A DNA stretch of 64,000 nucleotides from NCBI GenBank assembly GCA_012719035.1, contig JAAYBD010000026.1, positions 57,641 through 121,640 of the forward strand. The letters run 5' to 3'. Within the stretch, counting starts at the first letter, position 1, and each line of letters opens with the position of its first letter. Position numbers and translations under genes: made by a program. Below the pieces are notes generated by a model. That model was not told where the DNA came from, made no database searches, and was given only the letters and a program-made list of their open reading frames with translations. Of this stretch, positions 1 through 9,044 are shown one piece after another. Source of the stretch: Clostridiales bacterium. GTDB taxonomy: Bacteria > Bacillota > Clostridia > Oscillospirales > Oscillospiraceae.

Positions 1-1364
1 GTGTTTGCATAGCCTTCGGGGTTGTAGTAATCATCCTTGAGCATATTATCGCTGTGATACAGGCAATAGCTCGTATACGGATTGGATGAACCCCAACCCA
101 TCAAAACGGCGTCGGAGAACATACGTTTTGAAATATCATCCCAGCTTGTTCCTTCAACCTTGATGCCTATTCCGATTTCCTTAGCCTGAGCCGCCGCAGC
201 CATTGCCACTGCCTGACGGAAAGAATCTCCGCTCGGATATATACAGGTAAACTCTGCTTTCAGTCCGTCCTTTTCGACAATTCCGTCGCCGTCACTGTCT
301 TTCCAGCCCTTGTCTGCAAGGAGCTTCTTTGCGTATTCGACATCGGTGTCGATCTTTACATCGGGATTGTTCCAAGGCATACCGTCATTTTCGGAATAAG
401 CCGGATCTGCAAATCCGTTCAGGGCTTCTTCTGCAATGCGCTCCCTGTCAATTCCGTAAGCCAGCGCCTGACGTATCTCCAAATTGCAGGTGACATTGTT
501 TCCGTATATGTAGCCGCTCTCTGTTTTCTTGCCTTCATTAGGTCCTACTGGGAGCGTCATTCCTCTATTGTCCAAAGAGGTTACCGCTTTCAGATAATAT
601 CCGTCGATTTCCGCTGTGGCAAGTGTCGCGGAGGTCAGCGCCACATCCACCTGTCCCGATTTTGCGGCGGCAAACGCGGCATCCTCCTGCATGAAAACAA
701 GCGTCACGTCCTTAATTTGCGGCACTTTGCCGTAATAGTCCTCGTTTGCCTTGAGCATAAGCTGCTCGCCCTTATTCCACTGAACAAAAACAAATGGACC
801 CGAACCTATGGGATTTGTCCCGTAATCCTCGCCGTATGCATGCTCGGGAACAATTCCTGTAGACGCAATCGTATTCAGGAATGTCGAGGTCGGTCTGTTG
901 AGCGTAAAGACCACTTCATCGTCGGATGTCGCCTCGGCTTTATCCATAAAAGTAAGATCAAGCGATGACTGGCTTTTCTTTGCGGTGTTGAAGGTAAACG
1001 CCACATCGGAAGCTGTGAGAGTCTCTCCGTCAGTAAACTTGACATCGCTTCGAATCTTGAATGTCCAGACCAAACCGTCATCGCTTACCGAATATTCAGT
1101 CGCCAAGTCTTTTTCAAAACTCATATCCTGGTTGTATTCCACCAGCGTGCTCTGTACAAGAGGCGTGGTGCCGTGTCCCCAGCCCTTACAGGGGTCAAGA
1201 GAGGAGGGTTCGGAAGAAATCGCTATTACCGCCGAATCCTTTGCCGTATCGGTGTTTTCATTTCCCTGAGTCGCCACAGGCTTGTTCTCACCGCAGCCTG
1301 TAAATACTGTTATCAGCATTGCCGCAACCAGCAGAGAAACCAAAATCGTTCTTCTCGTTTTCAT
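1..1364 (-). CDS. ABC transporter solute-binding protein, peptide/nickel family (SBP_bac_5), partial
   Basis: The gene starts with ATG at 1364, preceded by an AAGGGGA ribosome site, and runs off the left edge, so about 454 residues are visible and the C-terminus is missing. The N-terminus is a lipoprotein signal with the lipobox TGC (Cys about residue 24), followed by the family pattern of binding proteins for peptides or nickel: an early ISSEPSSLDP segment, KIRSDVKFTDG, and NPIGSGPF mid-protein, with an ALAYGIDRERIAEE segment later. It should be anchored outside the membrane and hand a peptide or metal chelate to a permease that must lie beyond the left edge. The ligand cannot be read from sequence. 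It is divergent from the TetR gene. Two other binding proteins of the same superfamily occur at 50778 and 60679. Confidence 0.88.
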   Translation of the reverse strand, partial: MKTRRTILVSLLVAAMLITVFTGCGENKPVATQGNENTDTAKDSAVIAISSEPSSLDPCKGWGHGTTPLVQSTLVEYNQDMSFEKDLATEYSVSDDGLVWTFKIRSDVKFTDGETLTASDVAFTFNTAKKSQSSLDLTFMDKAEATSDDEVVFTLNRPTSTFLNTIASTGIVPEHAYGEDYGTNPIGSGPFVFVQWNKGEQLMLKANEDYYGKVPQIKDVTLVFMQEDAAFAAAKSGQVDVALTSATLATAEIDGYYLKAVTSLDNRGMTLPVGPNEGKKTESGYIYGNNVTCNLEIRQALAYGIDRERIAEEALNGFADPAYSENDGMPWNNPDVKIDTDVEYAKKLLADKGWKDSDGDGIVEKDGLKAEFTCIYPSGDSFRQAVAMAAAAQAKEIGIGIKVEGTSWDDISKRMFSDAVLMGWGSSNPYTSYCLYHSDNMLKDDYYNPEGYAN

Positions 1365-1984
1365 TCTAATCCCCTTTTCGTGAAATCTGATTAATTTTCC
1401 TTACAGTGATGTATTCTACAGCCTCTGTTGCATGTAGAAAAATCTCAACGTATACTGAAAAGATACCACGTTAAAAGACCTGCCTGCAAGCTCCCGGGGG
1501 GGTTGCGTTCCATACACCTCCTCAAATTTTATGCAAGATGTATCATATTTCGCACTTTTCTCTACAAATTTGCCGTACCGTAAACCGCAGCATTTTTAGA
1601 AGACCAAAGCTCCTCCGAACCGGCACCGTTTTGGGGGGCTTTGGCAGTCTCGGTTTACGCAGTTTCAGTCGGACGAAACAGCATTTGTCCGCGGCGGTTT
1701 TGGCTTATCCCCGTCTGACAATAATTTTAATAGCTAAATAGTACAAAACGGACCTTACATAATTGATAAATTTTTATCAAATTTCGCCGCGCTACTTGAA
1801 ATGACACCTTATATATGATATACAGTTAAATGTCAGTTGGTATGACATTTAACCGTTTTTCAATGGTTTAAATTAAGGTCTGCAAGCTCCCCCAATAAAA
1901 GGAGAAAGAACCAACTTCCAATAGCATGAGAGCCCGACGCTCACGCTATCTGTCACTTCTTTAAATACATGGAGGTACTTGAAG
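1365..1984. other. Divergent intergenic region with structured elements
   Basis: This 620-base gap between the leftmost binding-protein gene and the TetR gene holds no convincing full-size gene. It contains nested inverted repeats at 1579-1587/1651-1659 and 1604-1610/1638-1644, a further hairpin around 1670-1692, the operator palindrome at 1825-1853, an 11-base-arm hairpin at 1921-1949 just before the TetR ribosome site, and two copies of a GCAAGCTCCC motif (1486-1495 and 1882-1891). A 22-codon reading frame on the minus strand (1513-1445) begins three bases after an AGGAGG sequence; the spacing is too short for it to be trusted as a gene. Confidence 0.6.
1825..1853. promoter_or_regulatory. 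Candidate TetR operator, perfect palindrome
   Basis: GTTAAATGTCA (1825-1835) and TGACATTTAAC (1843-1853) are exact reverse complements separated by 7 bases. The site lies 132 bases upstream of the TetR start. Length, symmetry and position fit an autoregulatory TetR-family operator; the regulator-site pairing is inferred from proximity. A further TGACA half-site lies at 1802-1806. Confidence 0.6.
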
Positions 1985-2635
1985 ATGTCCCTTGATGAAC
2001 TGCGTGAGCAGAACAAGCGCAAAGTTATAGAAACCGCACTCGCCTGCTTTGTTGAGCGGGGAATATTCAACACAAAAATCACCGACATTGCAAAAGCTGC
2101 GGGTCTTACAGACCGCTCCGTATATCGTTATTTTGAAAGCAAGGCGGATCTCGTGCTGGAGGCAGCGCTGCTGTTCTGGGACAGCAATGTAAAGAAAGCC
2201 GAAGATGTCTATATTAACAGCAATGTCATGCATCTCAGCGGCGCGGAACAAATTAAGGAAATTCTGCTGGCTTATTCTCATCTCTATTTTTCCGACCGAA
2301 AAAAACTAATTTTTATACATGAAGCGGAAATATACTTATGTCATGAGAGGAAAAGCAGTCAAATACGCAACAGACCTCCCGCTCCCTACAGCAGCTTCAG
2401 CGCTCCGCTTTCCAAAGCAATCAAGTGCGGCACTGAGGACGGTTCGGTCCGAACGGATATAAATCTTGAGGCGTTTTACTACAACTCCTACGACTCTCTG
2501 CTTGGACTGATGCAGAAAATGGCAATTTCTAACGAATATACACCTATCAGCGACGAAAATGCGGAACGCCGCCTGCGCGATTTCTGCGAAATACTGACCG
2601 CATCATTTATAAACCGGTCAGCATGTCCTGCCTGA
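1985..2635 (+). CDS. TetR/AcrR family transcriptional regulator
   Basis: A 216-residue regulator with the N-terminal TetR helix-turn-helix: KVIETALACFVERG followed by TKITDIAKAAGLTDRSVYRYFESKADLV at about residues 12-55. The remainder is an all-helical ligand-binding domain without a recognisable specificity. The ATG at 1985 is chosen because GGAGG at 1971-1975 is 9 bases away; an in-frame TTG at 1979 is too close. It is the first gene of the block that continues with the membrane protein and redox enzymes and probably represses that operon and itself through the palindrome at 1825-1853. The inducer is unknown. Confidence 0.88.
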   Translation: MSLDELREQNKRKVIETALACFVERGIFNTKITDIAKAAGLTDRSVYRYFESKADLVLEAALLFWDSNVKKAEDVYINSNVMHLSGAEQIKEILLAYSHLYFSDRKKLIFIHEAEIYLCHERKSSQIRNRPPAPYSSFSAPLSKAIKCGTEDGSVRTDINLEAFYYNSYDSLLGLMQKMAISNEYTPISDENAERRLRDFCEILTASFINRSACPA

Positions 2636-2693
2636 ATATGTGCTTCATGCCGCGATGCGGCAAAAAATAAATTTATTTTGGGGGAGAGAAAAA

Positions 2694-3554
2694 ATGGCAA
2701 CTAAAACTCAAACAGCATCCAAGCAAAAACCAGCAGCTAAACAAAAAACCGCGCTTAAACCCGAGCACAAGAATCAGAACCTTCTGCTTTTGATTCTGAC
2801 GATCTCATTCACCGCTACATCAATGCTTGCTGCATCCCAGCCCATTCTGGTAAACATTCTCGTCAACGTAATCTTACCAATCGCAATTATGGTATTCTGC
2901 AAGCTGGTGTTCTTTGAAAGACTCAAGCTTACAACACTTACCCTTCTTCGCATAGCAATCGTATTTTCAGTATTCAACATTCTTGACCGCCAGCTATTCG
3001 TTAATCTGGTCCTTATTTTCCTCGCAATCAACATACTTGAGGCAACGCTTACTGATATTTTCCGCTATAAAAGATACTTAAACGGCATTACAGGTCTTGC
3101 ATTGGCGGCATCAGTATATTTTCTCAGAGGCTCTTGGATCGACCTCACAAATCTTTCCGATCTCGGCTTTTTCGCAAAATATATGCATATCTATGAATTC
3201 CACGCCGCAACTGCCACCGGCACGATTTGCTGGATAATCGCCTACACAATCTGGAACTGGGTCTTTGTCACAAACGAATTTTCGTCTTCCGTTTCAAAGC
3301 TCCACGTCGGTATACTCGCATCACCCATTCTCGGCTGCCTTGCAACGTGGAACCCCGGCTACTGGCTTACTTTCCGCGCCAGCTCACTGGCTTTCGGCGG
3401 ATGCCTGCAGATAGCCGAAAAGGAATATGTTGAAGAAAATCTCAAGAGCAGCAAATTCTCCGCATTTGTAGAAGGTACAAAAAAGACCGGCGTACAGGCT
3501 GTTCTAATGGTAATCAATCTTGCACTTATTGCCGTAGCCTGCTTTGTGAAATAA
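2694..3554 (+). CDS. Polytopic membrane protein of unknown function
   Basis: A 286-residue protein with a lysine-rich cytoplasmic N-terminus (about 25 residues with ATKTQTASKQK) and about seven to eight hydrophobic segments covering the rest. The ATG at 2694 follows GGGGGAGAG; an upstream in-frame start at 2640 has no comparable ribosome site. I do not recognise the family. It is co-directional with the TetR gene (58 bases away) and with the CrtI-like gene (25 bases downstream), so it probably works with those redox enzymes, either as transporter of their substrate or as membrane anchor. That role is inference from position only. Confidence 0.75.
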   Translation: MATKTQTASKQKPAAKQKTALKPEHKNQNLLLLILTISFTATSMLAASQPILVNILVNVILPIAIMVFCKLVFFERLKLTTLTLLRIAIVFSVFNILDRQLFVNLVLIFLAINILEATLTDIFRYKRYLNGITGLALAASVYFLRGSWIDLTNLSDLGFFAKYMHIYEFHAATATGTICWIIAYTIWNWVFVTNEFSSSVSKLHVGILASPILGCLATWNPGYWLTFRASSLAFGGCLQIAEKEYVEENLKSSKFSAFVEGTKKTGVQAVLMVINLALIAVACFVK

Positions 3555-3579
3555 GAGACAATACATACTGGAGGATTAT

Positions 3580-5109
3580 ATGGCAAATTATGATGTAATA
3601 GTTATCGGCTCCGGAAACGGCGGGCTTGCCTCCGCTGCAACACTTGCCCTGAGCGGCAAAAAGGTTCTTGTTCTCGAAAAGCACAATATTCCCGGAGGCT
3701 GCGGAACAAGCTTCCGCCGCGGACGTTTTGAATTTGAGGTCGCTCTGCACCAGCTCAGCTCTATGGGGACCGCTGAAAAACCCGGTCCCCTGCGCGAAAT
3801 TTTCAGACGTTACGGAATAGAAAAAAAGATTGACTGGATACCCATCGAGAGTCTCTATAAGGTAAATCTGCCCGGAGGAATCGGTGTTTCCATTCCTGCG
3901 GACCGCAGAAAAGCAGAAGAAACTCTGTGCGCACGTTTCCCTCAGGAAAAGGAAAATATTCTGAACTATTTTAAAATGGTTTACCGCTTCAATGACGAAA
4001 TCGCCGCTTTTCTTGCACAGAGCGCACAGTCCTCGGGCGAGCCTTCGGAGCTGAAAAAGAAAATCATGAAATTCGGTTTTCCGAAAAAATATCCCACGCT
4101 CGCAAAGTATGCCGTACGCAGCACTCAAGACGTACTCGACGAGTTTTTCAAAAGCACAGAGCTTCAGCTTTGCCTTTCGGCTTACTGGTGCTTTATGGGT
4201 GTGCCTCCTCAGCGTTTTCCGTTTTCCATACTTGCGCGCTGTACGCACATATACATAGAGGATAAGCCCTATTACCTCAGAGGCGGCTCACAGATGATGT
4301 CGCAGGCTATAGCCGACTGCATCCGCGAAAACGGAGGCGAGATACGCTATAACTGCCCCGCCGTTAAGATGATTTTGGAAAACGGCAAAGCTGTCGGAGT
4401 TATTGACGGCAGCGGCGAGCAGCACCGCGCAAAAAAAATCATCTCCAACATTTCACCTGTAAACACTTATTTCGACCTGCTTGAGCCGGGTCAGGCACCT
4501 GAGGAAGCCAGAGACTATCTCAAGGGCTACACAGTCGGCATCTCCGCGCTGACCTGCTTTATCGGGCTTGACTGTCCGCCTGAGGAAATAGGCTTTACCG
4601 ATTCTTTCAACCTCATCTACGACAGTCTTAACGCAAACGAGGATTTCCTCAACTCCTACAGGCTTGACGCCTCTGTTGACCCAATAATAGCAACCAACTA
4701 CACCGTTGATGACCCCGAAGTATCTCCGAAGGGCACAAGTCTTATAACGGCGGGCGTGCTGAAATACGGCCAGCCTTGGGAAGCGCTTTCACCGGAGGAA
4801 TATTATGAAACGAAGTATAGGCTTGCCAATACGATAGTAGACCGCCTTGAAACACGTTTCCCCGGTTTCCGCGCACACATCGAGGAGATGGAAGTTGCCA
4901 CACCGCTGACGCACGCACGCTATCTCGGACATCCCGGCGGTGCGATTTACGGCTTCGAGCAGGATTTGAAGTCATCGGTATTCTTCTTCCCGCAGCAGTC
5001 GTTCATCGAAGGGCTCACCTTTGCAAGCGGCTGGGTCAACACCTGCGGCTTCGGTCCGAACTATATGTACGGTGATAAAATTGCCAAAGCCCTGCTTGAG
5101 GAGGTATAA
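3580..5109 (+). CDS. CrtI/phytoene-desaturase-like FAD-dependent oxidoreductase
   Basis: 509 residues. The N-terminus carries the dinucleotide-binding motif VIGSGNGGLASAATLALSG with the acidic LVLEKHN end of the fold (residues 5-37) and GGCGTSF, the arrangement of the CrtI / retinol-saturase-like NAD(P)/FAD oxidoreductases. The C-terminus has the second FAD contact, ASGWVNTCGFGPNYMYG-like. Such enzymes saturate or desaturate C=C bonds of hydrophobic substrates; here no carotenoid genes are present, so the substrate is unknown. The start follows TGGAGGATTAT. It lies 3 bases upstream of the reductase gene and is surely co-transcribed with it, which suggests that the reductase supplies electrons to it. 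Confidence 0.85.
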   Translation: MANYDVIVIGSGNGGLASAATLALSGKKVLVLEKHNIPGGCGTSFRRGRFEFEVALHQLSSMGTAEKPGPLREIFRRYGIEKKIDWIPIESLYKVNLPGGIGVSIPADRRKAEETLCARFPQEKENILNYFKMVYRFNDEIAAFLAQSAQSSGEPSELKKKIMKFGFPKKYPTLAKYAVRSTQDVLDEFFKSTELQLCLSAYWCFMGVPPQRFPFSILARCTHIYIEDKPYYLRGGSQMMSQAIADCIRENGGEIRYNCPAVKMILENGKAVGVIDGSGEQHRAKKIISNISPVNTYFDLLEPGQAPEEARDYLKGYTVGISALTCFIGLDCPPEEIGFTDSFNLIYDSLNANEDFLNSYRLDASVDPIIATNYTVDDPEVSPKGTSLITAGVLKYGQPWEALSPEEYYETKYRLANTIVDRLETRFPGFRAHIEEMEVATPLTHARYLGHPGGAIYGFEQDLKSSVFFFPQQSFIEGLTFASGWVNTCGFGPNYMYGDKIAKALLEEV

Positions 5110-5112
5110 GAT

Positions 5113-6276
5113 ATGGCTGATTTGAAAGAAACCATCATCAGCTCAATGGTAAACGGTCCCGATGTGCTTCAGGACATTGTATCCGCAAGGAGAAACGGCA
5201 GGGATTATGTTACAGACCGTTTCCATACAAAAACCATAGTAAACCGGCTGCATCCCGACAAGCTTTCCCTGCGGGTCAGTGAAATCAGAACAGCCGCATC
5301 CGGCGCAAAAACTTTCCGTTTCGTCAGCTGCGGCGGAGCTCTCCCCTATTTTGAGGCAGGGCAATATCTCAATGTATTTACGGAAATAGACGGAGTGCGC
5401 ACAAGCCGCCCGTACAGCATTTCCTCCAGCCCTAAGCAGCGCGGATATTACGAAATAACCGTTGCGCGCATTCCGGCTGGCTTTGTGTCAGACTATTTTC
5501 TGGACAAAGTAAAGGTCAGCGACACTTTCGAGGCAAACGGTCCCGCAGGCGTTTTCCACTACAACCCCGTTTTTCATAAAAAGCGCTCTGTATTTCTGGC
5601 GGGAGGTAGCGGCATAACACCCTTTATGAGCATGATAAGCGAGGCTCTTGAGAGCGGTGCCGAACGGGATATCACACTTATCTACGGTGTGCGCAATGAG
5701 GACGCGGCAATATTCAAAGATGAGCTAATATCGTTTGAAAAGACTTATAAAAACTTCCGTTTTCATCTTGTGCTCTCAGAAGCTCCGGAGGGATATTCCG
5801 GACGGCGCGGCTTCATAGACGAAGCCTGCATACGCGAGCTTGCAGGAAACACAGACGACTGCACTTTCTACCTGTGCGGTCCGCAGGTCATGACAGATTT
5901 CTGCTATGAAGCACTGTGCAAACTGAAAGTTTCAAAAAACCATATCCGCCGCGAGATGTTCGGTTCAAGGCAGGATATCCAGAACGAGCCGGGCTGGCCC
6001 GCAAATCTGACAGGCAACGAAGTATTTAAGCTGAAAGTCGGAGATAGAACAATCGACGCTTTAAGCCGCGAATCGATATTGACCGCGCTTGAACGCGCCG
6101 GTATACGTGTAAATGTATGCTGCCGCAGCGGTGAATGCAGCTATTGCCGGGTTCGTCTGGTGAGCGGAAAGGTCTTCATGCCGCGCGGAGTTCTTCTGCG
6201 GCTTGCGGATGAAAAATTCGGCTTTATCCATTCGTGCAAGGCATATCCCATGGAGGATCTGGAAATAGAATTTTAG
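5113..6276 (+). CDS. Ferredoxin-NAD(P)H reductase-type flavoprotein with C-terminal [2Fe-2S] domain
   Basis: 387 residues in three parts: an FNR-like FAD domain with RPYSISSS near residue 98, an NAD(P)-binding domain with GGSGITPFMSMI near residue 163, and a plant-type ferredoxin domain near the C-terminus with CCRSGECSYC and a final SCKAYP cysteine (C-x4-C-x2-C plus distal C). This is the layout of oxygenase reductases and related electron-transfer flavoproteins, which move electrons from NAD(P)H to an iron-sulphur partner. An extra segment of about 55 residues precedes the FAD domain. The ribosome site AGGAGG overlaps the end of the upstream gene. In context it is likely to feed the CrtI-like enzyme or the large Fe-S oxidoreductase downstream. 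Confidence 0.85.
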   Translation: MADLKETIISSMVNGPDVLQDIVSARRNGRDYVTDRFHTKTIVNRLHPDKLSLRVSEIRTAASGAKTFRFVSCGGALPYFEAGQYLNVFTEIDGVRTSRPYSISSSPKQRGYYEITVARIPAGFVSDYFLDKVKVSDTFEANGPAGVFHYNPVFHKKRSVFLAGGSGITPFMSMISEALESGAERDITLIYGVRNEDAAIFKDELISFEKTYKNFRFHLVLSEAPEGYSGRRGFIDEACIRELAGNTDDCTFYLCGPQVMTDFCYEALCKLKVSKNHIRREMFGSRQDIQNEPGWPANLTGNEVFKLKVGDRTIDALSRESILTALERAGIRVNVCCRSGECSYCRVRLVSGKVFMPRGVLLRLADEKFGFIHSCKAYPMEDLEIEF

Positions 6277-6346
6277 AACATAGTATGTATTGGAAAAACA
6301 CTGTCTGATAAAAAACTCAGATAAAAGACAGAAAGGAATTATTACC

Positions 6347-9013
6347 ATGGCACTCAGACCAAAAATAGTCAAGCTGTGCAAAATGGTCGGCGGTTTGACG
6401 GGCATGATGAACAAGATAGATGAAAACGCTCCGGAATACTACGCACTTGAGTGCGTAGTATCCGATGAGCAGGCGGACGTTGCGCTTGCTATGGGGCTTC
6501 GCAAGGAGTGCACTGTACCCTACATCGCAAAAAAGTGCGGAAAATCTATCGAGGAAACAAGAAAGCTCGCTCTTGAACTGGCTCAGATTGGCGTATGCAA
6601 GGTGTTTCGCCGCGCCGATGGGGAAGACGTCTTCCTTGTACAGATTTTTGCTCCCGGCATACTTGAAATGATGGTAAACAACAAGGAGCAGGTGGAAAAA
6701 CATCCTCAGATCGGCAAAGCTTTTGAGGAATACACCCGCATCAGGATTGCCGACATTGCGCCTAACCTGCCTATGGGTACCGGAATGATGCGCGTTATCC
6801 CGATCGAAGCCGCAATAGAGGGAAACTCAAAAGTCGTCCCCTATGAACAGCTCTCCTACTACCTGCAAAAGTATGACACCTTTTCAGTTTCCGACTGCTC
6901 CTGCCGCAAATCAAGACGCATACTCGGTCAGGGCTGCGGTCATCTCGATCATGAATTGTGCATTCAAATGGGCACAGGTGCGGAATACTACATACGCACA
7001 GGCAGAGCGCGCCAAATCACGCGTGAGGAAGCGATGGACATTTTAATGCGCGCAGAGGAAAACGGACTCATGCACCAAATGCCCAACATAGAGGGTCTTG
7101 GAGAGTCCGCGGCCATTTGCAACTGCTGTTCCTGTTCCTGCTTTGCAATGCGCGTTGCCACCTTGTTCCGCGCACCCGATGCTATCCGCTCCAACTATAT
7201 CTCCGTTGTAGACAAGGAAAAATGTGTCGCCTGCGGACAGTGCGTTGAGAACTGCCCCACAAACGCCTTGAGGCTCGGGCAGAAGCTTTGTGCCAAAAAT
7301 CCCATTGAGGAAAAAGAATACAAAAAGGTTCGCAACCACACGTGGAGCGAAAAGGACTGGAACGTAGACTACCGCGAAAACCGCGTTGACGTTGCGGAAA
7401 GCGGTACATCCCCCTGCAAAACCGCCTGCCCCGCCCACATAGCAGTTCAGGGATATATAAAGCTTGCCGCACAAGGCAAATACCTTGAGGCACTTGACCT
7501 TATCAAGAAGGAAAACCCCTTCCCGGCAGTCTGCGGGCGAATCTGCCCCAGAAGCTGCGAATCCGCCTGTACCAGAGGCGATATCGACGCTCCTATCGCA
7601 ATTGACGAAATCAAGAAATTCATCGCGGACAAGGAGCTGAACAGCGCGACCCGCTTCATACCCAAAAAGCGCCACGATTACGGAAAACCCGTCGCAATCA
7701 TCGGTGCAGGTCCCGCCGGACTTTCCTGTGCATATTACCTCGCCATCGACGGCTACAAAGTCACAGTATTTGAAAAGCAGGAGAAGCTCGGAGGAATGCT
7801 GACTTTAGGCATACCGTCCTTCCGCCTTGAAAAGGACGTTGTAAACGCGGAAATCGATATCCTGCGCGAAATGGGCGTTGAGTTCAAAACCGGCGTTGAA
7901 GTCGGCAAGGATGTGTCGCTCGACGAGCTGAGAAATCAGGGCTTTAAGGCATTCTATCTTGCCATCGGCGCACAGGCCGGCAGAAAACTCAATATTGAGG
8001 GCGAGGACGCCAAGGGCGTTATCACCGGGGTTGAATTCCTCCGCAATGTAAACCTCGGAAAAAATGCAAAGCTTTCGGGCAAGGTCATCGTTATCGGCGG
8101 CGGCAACGTGGCAATCGACGTGGCAAGAGCTGCCATTCGTCAGGATGCTGAAAAGGTTGATATGTACTGCCTTGAAAGCCGCGCTGAAATGCCCGCTCTG
8201 CCTGAGGAGATCGAGGAAGCTCTTGAAGAGGATATCGCAATCAACAATTCCTACGGACCCAAGCGCATCCTCGTCAAGGACGGCAAGGTCTGCGGCGTTG
8301 AATTTAAGAAATGCCTGTCGGTATTTAATTCCGAGGGCAAGTTCTCCCCCGTATTCGATGAAAATGACACAATTACGGTCGAGGCTGACTATGTCCTGCT
8401 CTCCGTCGGTCAGTCAATCGACTGGGGCAAGCTTCTTGATGGAAGCAAGGTTCATCTCGGACGCGGCAACACCGCGGAGGCGGACTCGCTCACCTATCAG
8501 ACCGCCCAGCGTGATATTTTTGTCGGCGGCGACGCATACACAGGTCCTAAATTTGCAATCGATGCAATCGCTGCCGGAAAGCAGGCGGCTATCTCCATCC
8601 ACCGCTTTGTGCAGCCGGGTCAAAGCCTTACCTTGGGACGTGACAGGCGCGAATATCATTCTTTTGACAAGAGCAATGTCATTGTGGAAAGCTTTGATTC
8701 CACTCCGAGACAGCATGCAGGTCACAACACAGAAAACCGCAAGTCTTTCAAAGATTCCCGCCTGACCTTTACCGAAGAACAGGTGAAAAAGGAAACCGAA
8801 CGCTGCCTTGGCTGCGGAGCTGTTGTGGTTGACGAGTATATGTGCATCGGCTGCGGACAATGCACAACGAAGTGCAAGTTCGATGCGATTTCTCTTGTAA
8901 AGAAGTATGATGCCTACGCACCCGTATTCGAGAAACTGCCCGTTCAGGTCGCAAAGTACGCCGTTAAGCGATCGAGCAAAATCGCGGCAAACTATATAAA
9001 GGGCGGCAAATAG
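6347..9013 (+). CDS. Multidomain Fe-S / GltD-like NAD(P)H oxidoreductase
   Basis: 888 residues. Order of parts: an N-terminal region rich in cysteines (CSCRKSRRILGQGC near 185, CNCCSCSC near 256), a ferredoxin motif CVACGQCVENCP near 292, the glutamate-synthase small-subunit Fe-S region CPAHIAVQGYI...CGRICPRSCESAC (about 355-408), a FAD site VAIIGAGPAGLSCAYYLA (about 448), an NADPH site VIVIGGGNVAIDVARAA (about 580), and a C-terminal ferredoxin-like region RCLGCG...CIGCGQCTTKC (about 818-843). ATG 6347 follows AAAGGAA; a longer start at 6290 lacks a ribosome site. It looks like an NAD(P)H-dependent electron hub linking several Fe-S clusters. Known relatives include GltD and NfnB-type subunits, but the N-terminal part differs. 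Substrate unknown. Confidence 0.85.
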   Translation: MALRPKIVKLCKMVGGLTGMMNKIDENAPEYYALECVVSDEQADVALAMGLRKECTVPYIAKKCGKSIEETRKLALELAQIGVCKVFRRADGEDVFLVQIFAPGILEMMVNNKEQVEKHPQIGKAFEEYTRIRIADIAPNLPMGTGMMRVIPIEAAIEGNSKVVPYEQLSYYLQKYDTFSVSDCSCRKSRRILGQGCGHLDHELCIQMGTGAEYYIRTGRARQITREEAMDILMRAEENGLMHQMPNIEGLGESAAICNCCSCSCFAMRVATLFRAPDAIRSNYISVVDKEKCVACGQCVENCPTNALRLGQKLCAKNPIEEKEYKKVRNHTWSEKDWNVDYRENRVDVAESGTSPCKTACPAHIAVQGYIKLAAQGKYLEALDLIKKENPFPAVCGRICPRSCESACTRGDIDAPIAIDEIKKFIADKELNSATRFIPKKRHDYGKPVAIIGAGPAGLSCAYYLAIDGYKVTVFEKQEKLGGMLTLGIPSFRLEKDVVNAEIDILREMGVEFKTGVEVGKDVSLDELRNQGFKAFYLAIGAQAGRKLNIEGEDAKGVITGVEFLRNVNLGKNAKLSGKVIVIGGGNVAIDVARAAIRQDAEKVDMYCLESRAEMPALPEEIEEALEEDIAINNSYGPKRILVKDGKVCGVEFKKCLSVFNSEGKFSPVFDENDTITVEADYVLLSVGQSIDWGKLLDGSKVHLGRGNTAEADSLTYQTAQRDIFVGGDAYTGPKFAIDAIAAGKQAAISIHRFVQPGQSLTLGRDRREYHSFDKSNVIVESFDSTPRQHAGHNTENRKSFKDSRLTFTEEQVKKETERCLGCGAVVVDEYMCIGCGQCTTKCKFDAISLVKKYDAYAPVFEKLPVQVAKYAVKRSSKIAANYIKGGK

Positions 9014-9044
9014 AATTAAGCTTATAGAAGGAAGATAAAGCATC

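Noticed and set aside
1445..1513. A 22-codon minus-strand ORF with GAGGAGGTG just upstream
   Set aside because: Only 3 bases between AGGAGG and ATG, no conservation known, overlapping the repeated motif; kept only as a note.
7043..7675. A 210-codon minus-strand frame in the Fe-S oxidoreductase gene
   Set aside because: Overlaps conserved cofactor motifs of the plus-strand gene; no ribosome site or family.
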